This document shows positions 34,286 through 43,904 of a stretch of 64,000 nt of DNA, one piece after another (the stretch's first letter is position 1; the number at the start of each line of letters is the position of its first letter). The stretch comes from Bradyrhizobium sp. LHD-71 (GTDB lineage: Bacteria; Pseudomonadota; Alphaproteobacteria; Rhizobiales; Xanthobacteraceae). The notes under the pieces are model-generated. The model was given only the letters and a program-made list of their open reading frames with translations, had not been told where the DNA came from and did no database searches. Made by a program: the position numbers and the translations under genes. Location of the stretch: positions 46,091 to 110,090 of the forward strand of contig NZ_JAVIFX010000030.1 in NCBI RefSeq assembly GCF_031157255.1, written 5' to 3'.

Positions 34286-35272
34286 TTACAGCACGGGCTG
34301 CCAGGCAACCGGGTTCGGCCGGTAACCGTTGCCGTCCTTCTCGATATGAGCGGCGGCCGGGAACGTATAATGGTAGCCCTGCACGATCATGCGATCGGTG
34401 GCCAGTTGGTCGTAGAGTTTGCGTCGCGTCTCTTCCGCCTTCGCGCCATCCATGTCGAACGACGCATGCCAGCCAGGATTGCGCGCGAACAGTTGCGGCA
34501 GGTTTGTCACATCGCCCTGGACCACGACGGTCTGCGAGCCTGAGGTGATCATGTGTGAGGTATGGCCAGGCGTATGGCCGTACGTCGCGATGCTCTTGAT
34601 GCCGGGCACGATATCCTTGCCCGACTCATACTGCGTGACCTTGTCGCCAAGCGCTCCGAACACCCGACGGACGTTCTGAAATCCCGGCTTCAGCGGATCC
34701 GGGGCACGGCTCATGTTACCCTCGTCCATCCAGTAAGCCCACTCCGCCACCGGCACCATGACTTCCGCATTCGGGAAAGCCGGCTTGCCATCCGCGGTGA
34801 CAAGACCTCCGATGTGATCGGCATGGAAATGCGAGATCGCGACGATGTCGATCGCCTTCGCATCGATGCCGGCCGCCGCGAGGTTGGTGTGATATTGACC
34901 GACCGCGCCCTTGCTCTGCTCATGGGCGGCGGGGCCGTTGCCGGAGTCGATCGCCACCAGCTTGGAGCCGGTGTTGACGACGACTGGATTGAAGAAGAAC
35001 GAGAACTTGTCCTTCTCGAAGAAGGCTGCCTGAAGTGCTGCGTTGACCTGGTCCTTGGTCGCGTTCTTGACGAGCGTATCCGGCAGCGGGACGGTGCGGC
35101 CACCGTCGGTGACGACGGTGACTTCGATATCGCCGACCTTGTACCGATAAACGCCGGGCACCTGCTTCGCGACAGGCGGGGCTGAAGCCTTCGCGCGCAT
35201 GGGCGCCAGCAGCGGTAGCGCCGCTGCCCCGGCGGCAACGCCCAGCGTTGAACGCCTGGTGAGATCTGTCAT
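34286..35272 (-). CDS. Tat-exported MBL-fold metallo-hydrolase
   Basis: A 328-residue metallo-beta-lactamase-fold enzyme from the ATG at 35272, with GGAGGA well spaced upstream; the longer frame is not supported. A twin-arginine signal (TRRSTLGVAAGAAALPLLAP) points to periplasmic export of a folded, metal-loaded protein. Ligands are in ISHFHADHIGGL (near 145-156), GHTPGHTSHMI (near 225) and VVQGDVTNLP, with a distal His in VQGYHYTFP. Relatives include quorum-quenching-lactonase-like and unassigned MBL proteins; the substrate cannot be told. It is monocistronic, with its own terminator. Confidence 0.9.
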   Translation of the reverse strand: MTDLTRRSTLGVAAGAAALPLLAPMRAKASAPPVAKQVPGVYRYKVGDIEVTVVTDGGRTVPLPDTLVKNATKDQVNAALQAAFFEKDKFSFFFNPVVVNTGSKLVAIDSGNGPAAHEQSKGAVGQYHTNLAAAGIDAKAIDIVAISHFHADHIGGLVTADGKPAFPNAEVMVPVAEWAYWMDEGNMSRAPDPLKPGFQNVRRVFGALGDKVTQYESGKDIVPGIKSIATYGHTPGHTSHMITSGSQTVVVQGDVTNLPQLFARNPGWHASFDMDGAKAEETRRKLYDQLATDRMIVQGYHYTFPAAAHIEKDGNGYRPNPVAWQPVL

Positions 35273-35483
35273 GAAATCCTCCCGATGATGGACAGCTTGA
35301 AGGGGATGTCGGACTGTCGTGTCCGCGCGATGACGGCAGGCTCCGACATTGCAAGGCAAACACCGGCCGCAGGGTCATATTCCATCTGGCCGCGCGGCGG
35401 ATGGGCGCAGCGCGGCGCCTGGCTGTTGCGAATCATTCGCGAAAGTTGTGGGCGCCATCCGGCGAACATGACGTGCTGATCTT

Positions 35484-36005
35484 TCAGTGCATCATCATCT
35501 TCACGCCGAATGTGCCTGGCGCCAGCACGACAGCCGCCCACACGAACGCCGATGCGAAATTGGCAAACTGAAAACGCCAATACGGCATCTCGAAAATTCC
35601 GGCCGCCAGCGGCACGAAGGCCCGCAGCGGTCCGAAGAAGCGACCGATGAAGATGCTGGGCACGCCCCAGGCGCTGACGAAGTGCTCTGCGCTCGGCAGC
35701 AAATCCGGATAGCGCGACAAGGGCCACATCCGTGCGACGTCGTCCTTGAACTTGTAGCCGATCCAGTACGAAATCCAGTCGCCGAGCGCCGCGCCGATCG
35801 CACCGGCAATCCACACCGGCCAGAAGCTGATGCCGCTCGCGCCCATCAGGGCGCCGATGCCCACGAGCGCGGCCCAACCGGGAACCATCAGCGACAGGAA
35901 CGCAAGCGACTCTCCGAAGGCCAGCAGGAACACAACCGGCGCTGCCCACGCCTGATGATCGCGCACGAAGTCGATCACGCTACGGACGATGTCTTCAAAA
36001 CCCAT
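35484..36005 (-). CDS. DedA-family membrane protein
   Basis: A 173-residue DedA/SNARE-associated (VTT) protein. Family features: FGESLAFLSLMVPGWAALV (E-x-x-x-P-G type reentrant loop), a second GDWISYWIGYKFKDD, and FIGRFFGPLRAFVPLAAGIF (the F/G-R-F-x-P-x-R motif). DedA proteins are proton-dependent lipid-phosphate carriers or flippases, for example undecaprenyl-phosphate recyclers. Four or five hydrophobic segments fit the inner membrane. The start ATG is at 36005 and it is transcribed divergently from parE. Confidence 0.9.
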   Translation of the reverse strand: MGFEDIVRSVIDFVRDHQAWAAPVVFLLAFGESLAFLSLMVPGWAALVGIGALMGASGISFWPVWIAGAIGAALGDWISYWIGYKFKDDVARMWPLSRYPDLLPSAEHFVSAWGVPSIFIGRFFGPLRAFVPLAAGIFEMPYWRFQFANFASAFVWAAVVLAPGTFGVKMMMH

Positions 36006-36173
36006 TCGGCTCCCTTGCCCGCTTCCTCGGCGGACCTTTTGCTTAAAGCGGGAGCAAATCCTGATCAGGACGATGGAACTGCCCGGCCTCGGTCACATAT
36101 ATAGCGCCTTCCATGGCATAGTTAGAAATCACTGATTCGCGCGCTATGTCGCACCCAAGATACTTGAAGAACC

Positions 36174-38237
36174 ATGCCCAAACCACTGAAAGCGGCCAAG
36201 AAAACAGATTCTGACGACCTGTTCGCCACGGCCGCGCCAAAAGCACGATCCACAGCCTCATCGTCGCGCGGGGCCGCCCGCGCGACCGGGGGCGAGGCCG
36301 GCTACACCGCGGCGGATATCGAAGTCCTCGAAGGTCTGGAGCCGGTCCGGCGCCGTCCGGGCATGTATATCGGCGGAACCGACGAAAAGGCGCTGCACCA
36401 CCTGTTCGCCGAAGTCATCGACAACTCGATGGACGAGGCGCTTGCGGGTCACGCAACCTTCATCGAAGTGGAATTGAGCGCCGACGGATATCTCACCGTC
36501 TCCGATAATGGCCGCGGCATTCCAATCGACCCGCATCCGAAGTTTCCGAAGAAGTCCGCGCTCGAAGTGATCATGTGCACCCTGCACGCGGGCGGCAAAT
36601 TCGATTCCAAGGTCTACGAAACCTCGGGCGGTCTGCATGGTGTCGGCGTGTCGGTGGTCAACGCCCTCTCCTCGCGGCTCGAGGTCGAGGTCGCGCGCAA
36701 TCAAAAACTCTACAGGATGACATTCGAGCGTGGGCAGCCGAAGGGCAAGCTCGAGGACCTCGGCAAGGTGCATAACCGGCGCGGCACGCGCGTGCGCTTC
36801 AAGCCGGATCCTGACATCTTCGGGGCCAAGGCGACGTTCAAGCCGCAGCGCCTGTTCAAGATGGCGCGATCGAAGGCCTATCTGTTCGGAGGCGTCGAAA
36901 TCCGCTGGACCTGCGATCCGGAGCTGGTGCGCGGCCTCGAGGACGTCCCGCCGCAGGACACCTTCCACTTCCCTGGCGGGCTGAAAGACTACCTTGCCGC
37001 TGCGATCCACGCCGACACGCTGGTGCATCCCGACATTTTCTCCGGCAAGGCCGGCCGCACCGGTGCGCACGGCGCCTGCGAATGGGCGGTCGCATGGACG
37101 GCGGACGCCGACGGCTTCATGTCCTCCTACACCAACACCATTCCGACGCCCGACGGCGGCACCCATGAGGCCGGCATGCGCACGGCCATGCTGCGCGGCC
37201 TCAAGGACCACGCCGAACGCGCCGGACAAGGCAAGCGAGCCGCCACGATCACGTCTGAGGACGTGATGGTGGGCGCCGCGGTCATGCTCTCGGTCTTTGT
37301 TCGCGAACCGGAATTCCAAGGCCAGACCAAGGATCGCCTTGCCACCGCAGAGGCCCAGAAGATCGTTGAACAGGCGATCAAGGACCCGTTCGATCACTGG
37401 CTCGCCGGCAATCCGGTGCAGGCCAACAAGCTGCTCGAGTTCGTGATCGAACGCGCCGAGGAGCGCGTGCGCCGGCGCCAGGAAAAGGAAATCGCCCGCA
37501 AAGGCGCGGTGAAGAAGCTGCGCTTGCCGGGCAAGCTGACCGACTGCACGATGGCCGGACAGGAAGGTTCCGAACTCTTCATCGTCGAGGGCGATTCCGC
37601 CGGCGGCAGCGCGAAAGCGGCACGTGACCGCACGACCCAGGCCGTCCTGCCCTTGCGCGGCAAAATTTTGAACGTCGCCTCGGCCGGCAAGGACAAGCTG
37701 ACGGCCAACCAGCAGCTCGCGGACCTGATCCAGGCGCTTGGTTGCGGCACCGGAGCGCATTATCGCCAGGAGGACCTGCGTTACTCCCGCATCATCATCA
37801 TGACCGACGCCGACGTCGACGGCGCGCATATCGCTTCGCTTCTGATCACGTTCTTCTACCGGCAGATGCCACGGCTGATCGACGAGAAGCACCTCTATCT
37901 GGCGGTGCCGCCGCTCTACCGGATCAGTCACGGCGGCAGGACGTTCTATGCACGCGACGAAAAGCATCGGGACGAGATCATCGCCAACGAATTCCGCGCC
38001 AATGCCAACGTCGATGTCGGTCGCTTCAAGGGGCTCGGCGAGATGATGCCGAACCAGCTCAAGGAAACCACCATGGATCCTACGAAGCGCACGCTGCTGC
38101 GCGTCGTGCTGCTGCCGGACGATCGCGAGGGAACCGCGGATTCGGTCGAGCGGCTGATGGGGGTGAAGGCCGAGCCGCGCTTTGCTTTCATCCAGGACAA
38201 GGCAGAATTCGCCGACGACGAACTGCTGGATGTATAA
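36174..38237 (+). CDS. parE: DNA topoisomerase IV subunit B
   Basis: The ATPase subunit of topoisomerase IV, which decatenates daughter chromosomes. In the 687-residue product the GHKL ATPase domain carries EVIDNSMDEALAG and DNGRGIP, then GGLHGVGVSVVNALS; the TOPRIM domain has EGDSAGGSAK and DADVDGAHI, with the C-terminal FKGLGEMMPNQL. The N-terminal extension (1-40, Ala/Lys-rich) is common in alphaproteobacterial ParE. PRRRPGMYIGG near 57 follows the family. It is ParE rather than GyrB by the GGTDEKALHHL segment and the QLKETTMDPTKRTLL ending. parC is not in the window. Confidence 0.96.
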   Translation: MPKPLKAAKKTDSDDLFATAAPKARSTASSSRGAARATGGEAGYTAADIEVLEGLEPVRRRPGMYIGGTDEKALHHLFAEVIDNSMDEALAGHATFIEVELSADGYLTVSDNGRGIPIDPHPKFPKKSALEVIMCTLHAGGKFDSKVYETSGGLHGVGVSVVNALSSRLEVEVARNQKLYRMTFERGQPKGKLEDLGKVHNRRGTRVRFKPDPDIFGAKATFKPQRLFKMARSKAYLFGGVEIRWTCDPELVRGLEDVPPQDTFHFPGGLKDYLAAAIHADTLVHPDIFSGKAGRTGAHGACEWAVAWTADADGFMSSYTNTIPTPDGGTHEAGMRTAMLRGLKDHAERAGQGKRAATITSEDVMVGAAVMLSVFVREPEFQGQTKDRLATAEAQKIVEQAIKDPFDHWLAGNPVQANKLLEFVIERAEERVRRRQEKEIARKGAVKKLRLPGKLTDCTMAGQEGSELFIVEGDSAGGSAKAARDRTTQAVLPLRGKILNVASAGKDKLTANQQLADLIQALGCGTGAHYRQEDLRYSRIIIMTDADVDGAHIASLLITFFYRQMPRLIDEKHLYLAVPPLYRISHGGRTFYARDEKHRDEIIANEFRANANVDVGRFKGLGEMMPNQLKETTMDPTKRTLLRVVLLPDDREGTADSVERLMGVKAEPRFAFIQDKAEFADDELLDV

Positions 38238-38299
38238 GGTCAGACACATCGCTTGAAGCGTTCGCGCGAGACGAACGCGAGGCGGTCCAGGGAGGGCTC

Positions 38300-39070
38300 A
38301 TGAGCACGACCAGTTTCAGCCTCAAGGGCAAGACGGCCATCGTCACCGGCGGTAATGGCGGCATCGGCTTCGGCATGGCGTGCGGCCTGGCTGACGCCGG
38401 CGCAAACATCGTCGTCGCGGCCCGGGATGCGACGAAATCGAAAGCAGCGGTCGCCGACCTTGGTCGACGCGGCATCCGCGCCATCGCGGTTGCGACCGAC
38501 GTGACGGACGCCGCCAGCGTCAAAGCACTCGTCGCGGCCACCAGCAAGGAATTCGGCCGCATCGACATTCTCATCAACAACGCCGGTACGAACATCCGCA
38601 AGCCGGTGCACGAGCTGGCGCTGGACGAATGGCACAAGGTGATCGAGACCAATCTCACCTCGGCTTTCCTGTGCTCGCAGGCGGTCTATCCGGAGATGAA
38701 AAAGGCGGGCGGCGGCAAGATCATCAATATCGGTTCGATGCTATCGATCTTCGGCACGGGCTTCGCGCCAGCCTACGGTGCGAGCAAAGGCGGCATCGTG
38801 CAGTTGACCAAATCGATCGCGGCGGCTTGGGCTGGCGACAACATCCAGGCCAACGCCGTCCTGCCTGGCTGGATCGACACTGAACTGACACGCGGGGCGC
38901 GCGAGCAGGTGCCGCAACTGCATGACAACGTTCTGCACAGGACGCCGGCAAAACGCTGGGGCACGATCGACGACATGGCGGGCGTCGCCGTGTTTCTCGC
39001 GAGCCCGGCTTCCGATTTCGTCACTGGCACGGCGATCCCGGTGGATGGCGGGTTCTCGGCGCTGGGCTGA
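38300..39070 (+). CDS. Short-chain dehydrogenase/reductase
   Basis: A 256-residue classical SDR from the ATG at 38300 with GGAGGG at 38291-38296. Cofactor-binding TGGNGGIGFG at 17-26, NNAGTN near 94, the catalytic Ser in GSMLS and Tyr-x-x-x-Lys in YGASKGG, and a C-terminal VDGGFSALG. Such enzymes reduce or oxidise hydroxyls or ketones with NAD(P)H; gluconate- and 3-oxoacyl-type reductases share this pattern and no substrate can be assigned. It is separated from parE by 62 bases and may be read with it. Confidence 0.9.
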   Translation: MSTTSFSLKGKTAIVTGGNGGIGFGMACGLADAGANIVVAARDATKSKAAVADLGRRGIRAIAVATDVTDAASVKALVAATSKEFGRIDILINNAGTNIRKPVHELALDEWHKVIETNLTSAFLCSQAVYPEMKKAGGGKIINIGSMLSIFGTGFAPAYGASKGGIVQLTKSIAAAWAGDNIQANAVLPGWIDTELTRGAREQVPQLHDNVLHRTPAKRWGTIDDMAGVAVFLASPASDFVTGTAIPVDGGFSALG

Positions 39071-39082
39071 CACTCAGCCTCC

Positions 39083-40045
39083 CTATTGGCCGGGTGCTGT
39101 ATCCTTCACCGCTTGTTCGATCGCAGCGTTGAATGAGGGATCGACAATCGCCTTTGCGTCGAGCTTCTCCTTGATGAGTCCCGCCCTGGAATAAAGGTCG
39201 ATCGTCGACTGCTCGTCGGTGATAACGCTCTCGTCCACCGGTGCGATGGCGATCTTCGCCCGCTTGAACCATTGCAGCGGCACCTCCTTGGGGATCCCCA
39301 TGAGCTTGCCCCAGGTCTCGGCATAGCTGGCGACGTTCACCGGCGACTGAGCCCACGCGCGCGCCAGCGTCAACCGGCGAACGAAATCCTCGAGCAGCAG
39401 CCGCTTCTGGTCGATCGGCTCTGGCCGCGCCACGAGAAAGCTCAAGCCTGGTGTCAGCCCCTGGCCGGTAATGATCCGGCGTGCGCCGAACAGCACCTCC
39501 TCCTGACTGACGTAGGGTTCCCAGGTCGACCATGCATCGATCGAGCCGCTGGAATAAGCGACTTTGGCGTCCGACGGCAAAACGAACACGAGTTGTACGT
39601 CGGCCGCCGTCATGCCGTGTTTTTCCAACGCCGCCAGCAACAACTGATGACCGACCGAGCCTCGCCCGGTGCCGATCTTTTTTCCCTTCAGGTCGGCAAA
39701 GCTCCTGATTTCCGAATCCTTCGGAACGAGGATCGCCAGTCCTTCGCGCGTCTGGCGGATCGCGGCGATGGCCTTGACCGGCACCTTGGCTGCCGCGGCG
39801 AAGGTGAACGGCGCATCACCGACGAGCCCGACTTCGATCGCATTGGCGCCGAGCGCCTCCAACAGCGGCGCTGCCGCGACGAATTCCTTCCACTCGATCT
39901 TGTAAGGCAAGTCGCTGAGAACCCCGGCTGCCTCCATGACCGCACGGGCGTTTCCTTTCTGATCGCCGACGCGAAGGCTCGGTTGTGCGGCGGCCTGCGC
40001 GATCGCGGAGGCCAGCAACGCAATCGTGACAATGAGCTTTCTCAT
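39083..40045 (-). CDS. ssuA: Sulfonate ABC transporter substrate-binding protein, copy 1 (last gene of ssu operon)
   Basis: A 320-residue periplasmic binding protein with a signal (LIVTIALLASAIAQAAAQ) and the SsuA/NMT1 type fold: DLKGKKIGTGRGSVGHQLLL, ALEKHGMTAADVQL, SSGSIDAWSTWEPYV. It binds a sulfonate or related sulfur compound and feeds SsuC/SsuB. It lies 9 bases after ssuB, at the distal end of the operon. It shares less with the two upstream binding proteins (43 and 44 kb) than those share with each other, so it may have a different ligand. Its stop is only 12 bases from that of the convergent SDR gene. Confidence 0.88.
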   Translation of the reverse strand: MRKLIVTIALLASAIAQAAAQPSLRVGDQKGNARAVMEAAGVLSDLPYKIEWKEFVAAAPLLEALGANAIEVGLVGDAPFTFAAAAKVPVKAIAAIRQTREGLAILVPKDSEIRSFADLKGKKIGTGRGSVGHQLLLAALEKHGMTAADVQLVFVLPSDAKVAYSSGSIDAWSTWEPYVSQEEVLFGARRIITGQGLTPGLSFLVARPEPIDQKRLLLEDFVRRLTLARAWAQSPVNVASYAETWGKLMGIPKEVPLQWFKRAKIAIAPVDESVITDEQSTIDLYSRAGLIKEKLDAKAIVDPSFNAAIEQAVKDTAPGQ

Positions 40046-40054
40046 GTGTTCCCT

Positions 40055-40879
40055 TTAACCCAGCAGCTTGTCCAGGATCTCGCCCTCGAGCGCTGCAATT
40101 TCGGCAGATCCGCGCTGGCGCGGCCGCGGCAAGTCGATCGCGAGGTCGAGCGAGATCCGCCCCTCCTCCAACACGATCACGCGATCCGCCAGAGCGATAG
40201 CCTCGGCCACATCGTGGGTGACCAGGATCGCAGTGAAACCCTGGTCACGCCAAACCCGTTCGAGCAGTTGCTGCATCGTAATCCGTGTCAGCGCGTCCAG
40301 TGCGCCGAGCGGTTCGTCGAATGCGAGCACCTGCGGATTGCTGACGAGCGCACGCGCCAGCGCGACCCGCTGCTTCTGTCCGCCGGAGAGCACGCCTGGC
40401 CATTGCGCGACCTTGTCGGTCAATCCGACCTCAGCCAGCGCGGCTTTGGCCCGCGCGCTGGCGTCGTGCTCCTTGCGCGCCGCCCCGAGACCAACCTCGA
40501 CATTCGACAGGACCCGCGCCCAAGGCAACAGCCGCGGCTCCTGGAACATCACGCGGACGTTCACGGACGCGCTGGCCGGATCCTGTTCGAACTCGAGGCT
40601 CCCGCCATCGTAGGCATCAAGACCGGCGATCAGCCGCAGCAGCGTGCTCTTGCCGCAGCCGCTGCGGCCGACGATCGCGACGAACTGGCCGGGGGGAATA
40701 CGCAAGTCGACGCCGCGCAAGACCTGGTTGCTGCCGAATGCCTTGCGCAGACCGCGAATGTTCAGCGTCACGCCCTTGACCGCGTCATGGGGTCGGGGCG
40801 TCACCAGGATGGCCGGCGTCGCCGGCTCGAGTACCGGAATCGATTGAGCGAGGGCCGCCGTTACGTGATGAGCCGTCAT
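40055..40879 (-). CDS. ssuB: Sulfonate ABC transporter ATP-binding protein
   Basis: The 274-residue ATPase has Walker [10 protein letters not shown] at 71-79, Q-loop [15 protein letters not shown] ([11 protein letters not shown]), signature [15 protein letters not shown], Walker [13 protein letters not shown] and switch HDVAEA. A residue run at 1-40 (ending RPHDAVKG) precedes the ATPase domain and is longer than in E. coli SsuB. The gene sits between ssuC (10 bases) and the distal binding protein (9 bases). It energises uptake of sulfonates into the cytoplasm, where SsuD acts. Confidence 0.93.
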   Translation of the reverse strand: MTAHHVTAALAQSIPVLEPATPAILVTPRPHDAVKGVTLNIRGLRKAFGSNQVLRGVDLRIPPGQFVAIVGRSGCGKSTLLRLIAGLDAYDGGSLEFEQDPASASVNVRVMFQEPRLLPWARVLSNVEVGLGAARKEHDASARAKAALAEVGLTDKVAQWPGVLSGGQKQRVALARALVSNPQVLAFDEPLGALDALTRITMQQLLERVWRDQGFTAILVTHDVAEAIALADRVIVLEEGRISLDLAIDLPRPRQRGSAEIAALEGEILDKLLG

Positions 40880-40889
40880 CTCACACCTC

Positions 40890-41696
40890 TCAGTGCTTCT
40901 GGAAGGATGGGTGCCACGATAGCGTCAGCCGTTCGAGCAACCGCGAGATGCTGTCGGCGAGCTTGCCGAGCAACGCGTAGATCAGGATGCTCAGGATCAC
41001 GACGTCGACCAGCATGAACTCGCGCGCCTGCATCGCCATGTAGCCGATGCCGGACGACGCTGCGATGGTCTCAGCCACGATCAACGTCAGCCACATGATG
41101 CCGAGCGCAAAGCGCAGGCCGACGAAGATCGACGGCAGCGCACCCGGGAAAATCACGCGACGGAACAGTTCGCCACCGGTCATGCCGTAGCTGCGCCCCA
41201 TTTCGATCAGCTGCGGATCCACGGTGCGGATGCCGTGCAGCGTGTTGAGGTAGATCGGGAAGAACACGCCAAGTGCGACCAGAAACAGTTTCGCCGCCTC
41301 GTCGATGCCGAACCAGAGGATCACAAGAGGGATCATGGCAAGGTGCGGGACATTGCGAACCATCTGCAGCGTCGTGTCGGTGACCCGCTCGCTCAGCCTC
41401 GACAGACCGTTGGCAAGGCCGAGCGAGAAGCCGATCGTGCCGCCGATGGCAAAGCCGGTCACCGCGCGCCAGAAACTGACCCAGATGTTCTGCGCCAGTT
41501 CGCCGGTCTGCAGCAGCCGCCAGCCGGCAATTGCGACGTCGCTCGGCGCCGGCAGCACCCGTTCCGGAATGAAACCGGCCGCAGATGCCGTCTGCCAGAC
41601 GATCAGGATCGTCAGCGGCAGAATCCAGGAGATAAACGCGTCAGCCTTCGGCAGACGGAGGCTACGGACGCGTGGGAGGGCTTCGGTAAGGCTCAT
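40890..41696 (-). CDS. ssuC: Sulfonate ABC transporter permease
   Basis: A 268-residue BPD_transp_1 permease from the ATG at 41696, overlapping the end of ssuD by four bases; the longer upstream frame belongs to ssuD's shadow. Six membrane segments fit, and the EAA loop reads [25 protein letters not shown] in part ([25 protein letters not shown]), the contact point for Ssu[21 protein letters not shown] is the usual first conserved segment. The C-terminus ends SFQKH. Confidence 0.94.
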   Translation of the reverse strand: MSLTEALPRVRSLRLPKADAFISWILPLTILIVWQTASAAGFIPERVLPAPSDVAIAGWRLLQTGELAQNIWVSFWRAVTGFAIGGTIGFSLGLANGLSRLSERVTDTTLQMVRNVPHLAMIPLVILWFGIDEAAKLFLVALGVFFPIYLNTLHGIRTVDPQLIEMGRSYGMTGGELFRRVIFPGALPSIFVGLRFALGIMWLTLIVAETIAASSGIGYMAMQAREFMLVDVVILSILIYALLGKLADSISRLLERLTLSWHPSFQKH

Positions 41697-42868
41697 GGTT
41701 GCGATGCCTGCTTGGCGAGAGGACGATAGTCGTTGGCGATGGTCTCGCCGAATGGACCGGTGTTGACGCGCAACGGCGCAATGTTGCCGTCGGACGCGCG
41801 GCTGAGATGAGGAAACACCAGTTCGGCAAACCGATACGCTTCCTCGAGATGCGGATAGCCAGACATGATGAAGGTATCGATCCCGAGCGACTGATATTCC
41901 TTGATGCGTGCAGCGACGGTCTGCGGATCGCCGACAAGCGCGGTGCCGGCCCCACCGCGGACGAGCCCCACCCCGGCCCAGAGGTTGGGGCTGATCTCCA
42001 GCTTGTCGCGGCGGCCGCCATGCAGCTTTGCCATTCGCTGCTGCCCGATCGAGTCCATCCGTGCGAAGATCTGCTGGGCGGAGGCAACGGTCTCGTCCGT
42101 CACGTGCGAGATCAACTCGTCGGCAGCTTTCCAAGCCTCCTCGTTTGTCTCGCGCACGATCACATGCAGGCGGATACCGAATGATACTTTGCGACCACGT
42201 TTTGCGGCGACTGCCGAGACATGATTGATCTTTTCGGCGACTTGCGCGGGTGGTTCGCCCCAGGTGAGATACTTATCGACTGTATCGACAGCGACACCGA
42301 TGCCTGCGTCCGACGATCCGCCGAAGTAGAGCGGCGGCCCACCGGTCTGGTGCGGCGGAAACAGCAACCTGCCATCTTCGATGGCAATGTACTTGCCTCT
42401 GGCGTTGACTGTTTCACCCTTGAGCAACGCCCGATAGACCTCGAGGAATTCGCGCGTCACTTCGTAGCGTTCATCATGCGACAGGAAGATGCCGTCGCCC
42501 CTGTTTTCCACCGGATCGCCGCCGGTGACGACGTTGACCAACAACCGTCCCTCGGAAATCCGGTCCAGCGTCGCGGTCATGCGCGCGGCCACGCTTGGCG
42601 ATTGCAGTCCCGGCCGCACGGCGACGAGGTAGCGAAGGCGGCGTGTCAATGGTACGAGCGCGGAGGCGACGATCCATGAATCCTCGCAGCTGCGCCCCGT
42701 CGGCAGAAGCACACCGAAGTAACCAAGCTGATCAGCGGCTTGCGCGATCTGGCTGAGATAGCCGAGATCGACGTGCCGCCCGCCCCGGGTGGTGCCGAGA
42801 TAACGGCCGTCGCCGTGGGTCGGCAAGAACCAAAGGATGTTGACGGGAGATGCCTGCACGCTGTTCAT
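41693..42868 (-). CDS. ssuD: FMNH2-dependent alkanesulfonate monooxygenase
   Basis: SsuD oxidises alkanesulfonates to an aldehyde and sulfite using FMNH2 and O2. The 391-residue product is a bacterial-luciferase-fold enzyme with the SsuD hallmarks [27 protein letters not shown] (Cys61, equivalent to E. coli Cys54), and [12 protein letters not shown]. It overlaps the upstream binding-protein stop and the downstream ssuC start, each by four bases, so translation is coupled. The partner flavin reductase SsuE is absent from this operon. Confidence 0.95.
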   Translation of the reverse strand: MNSVQASPVNILWFLPTHGDGRYLGTTRGGRHVDLGYLSQIAQAADQLGYFGVLLPTGRSCEDSWIVASALVPLTRRLRYLVAVRPGLQSPSVAARMTATLDRISEGRLLVNVVTGGDPVENRGDGIFLSHDERYEVTREFLEVYRALLKGETVNARGKYIAIEDGRLLFPPHQTGGPPLYFGGSSDAGIGVAVDTVDKYLTWGEPPAQVAEKINHVSAVAAKRGRKVSFGIRLHVIVRETNEEAWKAADELISHVTDETVASAQQIFARMDSIGQQRMAKLHGGRRDKLEISPNLWAGVGLVRGGAGTALVGDPQTVAARIKEYQSLGIDTFIMSGYPHLEEAYRFAELVFPHLSRASDGNIAPLRVNTGPFGETIANDYRPLAKQASQP

Positions 42869-43863
42869 GAACCTGACCTGCTTATTGCATCGGAGATGTT
42901 GATCCTCTTCGGCAGCAACCGAAGCTCGAAGAACGTATCGGCGATCCGCTGCTGCTCGGCGATGACGGCCTCGTTGATCGGCCGAATGCCATAACTCTGC
43001 CGCGTCAGCGCGAGCTCCAGCACCGGCACCGGCAGGCCCACTGAAGGGCTGAGCCGCTCGGCAACGGCCTTGATGTCGCTGCTGGCCCAGGCATCGACCT
43101 CAGCGAGCTCCTTGAGAACAACGTCGATCACCTTCGCGTCGCTGACGGCGAATTTGCGGGACGAGAGGTAAAACTGATGATTGGCGACGACTCCCGTGCC
43201 GTCTGCCAGCGTTCTCGCTTGCGTCGCTAACTCGGCAGCTGCCTGAAAGGGATCCCAGATCACCCAGGCATCGACCGAACCACGTTCGAATGCCGCACGC
43301 GCATCCGCCGGCGCAAGGAAGACCGGCTCGATGTCGGAATAGTTGACGCCCGCTTTCTCCAAGGCCTTGACCAGCAAATAGTGAACGTTGGATCCCTTGT
43401 TCAAGGCAATCTTCTTACCCTTGAGATCTGCAACTGACGCCAGCTTGCTGTCCTTCGGCACGAGGATCGCCTCGCCCTTCGGCGCCGGCGGCTCGTAAGC
43501 GACATAAACCATCGGCGCGCCGGCAGCCTGCGCAAAGATCGGCGGCGCTTCGCCCGCATTACCGAAGTCGATCGCGCCAACGTTAATTGCTTCCAAGAGA
43601 GGTGGACCGGACGGAAATTCCGTCCATGCCGCCCTGTAGCCGAGCGGCTTCAACTTTTCGTCCAGCGTGCCCTTGCTCTTCAAGAGCACCAGCTTGCCGT
43701 ATTTCTGGAAGCCAATGCGAACGACCTTCTCTTGCGCCAGCGCTTCGTTAGTGCCCGCGATCATTGCGAGCGCCGCAACGAGGCTGACGGACAGAAGACA
43801 TACAAAGCTCGCCAGCGGAGATGCGATGATCTCCGAAAGTGTAGCCATCCGATGCGCGGTCAT
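42865..43863 (-). CDS. Sulfonate ABC transporter substrate-binding protein, copy 2
   Basis: A 332-residue binding protein with a signal ([18 protein letters not shown] then ALAQ) and SsuA signatures: [83 protein letters not shown]. It is close to E. coli SsuA in these blocks. ATG at 43863, with another in-frame ATG at 43848. It overlaps ssuD by four bases and follows the third binding protein by 41 bases. Confidence 0.9.
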   Translation of the reverse strand: MTAHRMATLSEIIASPLASFVCLLSVSLVAALAMIAGTNEALAQEKVVRIGFQKYGKLVLLKSKGTLDEKLKPLGYRAAWTEFPSGPPLLEAINVGAIDFGNAGEAPPIFAQAAGAPMVYVAYEPPAPKGEAILVPKDSKLASVADLKGKKIALNKGSNVHYLLVKALEKAGVNYSDIEPVFLAPADARAAFERGSVDAWVIWDPFQAAAELATQARTLADGTGVVANHQFYLSSRKFAVSDAKVIDVVLKELAEVDAWASSDIKAVAERLSPSVGLPVPVLELALTRQSYGIRPINEAVIAEQQRIADTFFELRLLPKRINISDAISRSGS

Positions 43864-43904
43864 GCGCTTGCCTCTTCTTTCATTTTTGGATGCATTGCTC
43901 GCGA

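Noticed and set aside
36258..38249. A 663-residue open frame opposite parE
   Set aside because: It is a mirror of a GC-rich conserved gene; the composition has no family features and parE is certain.
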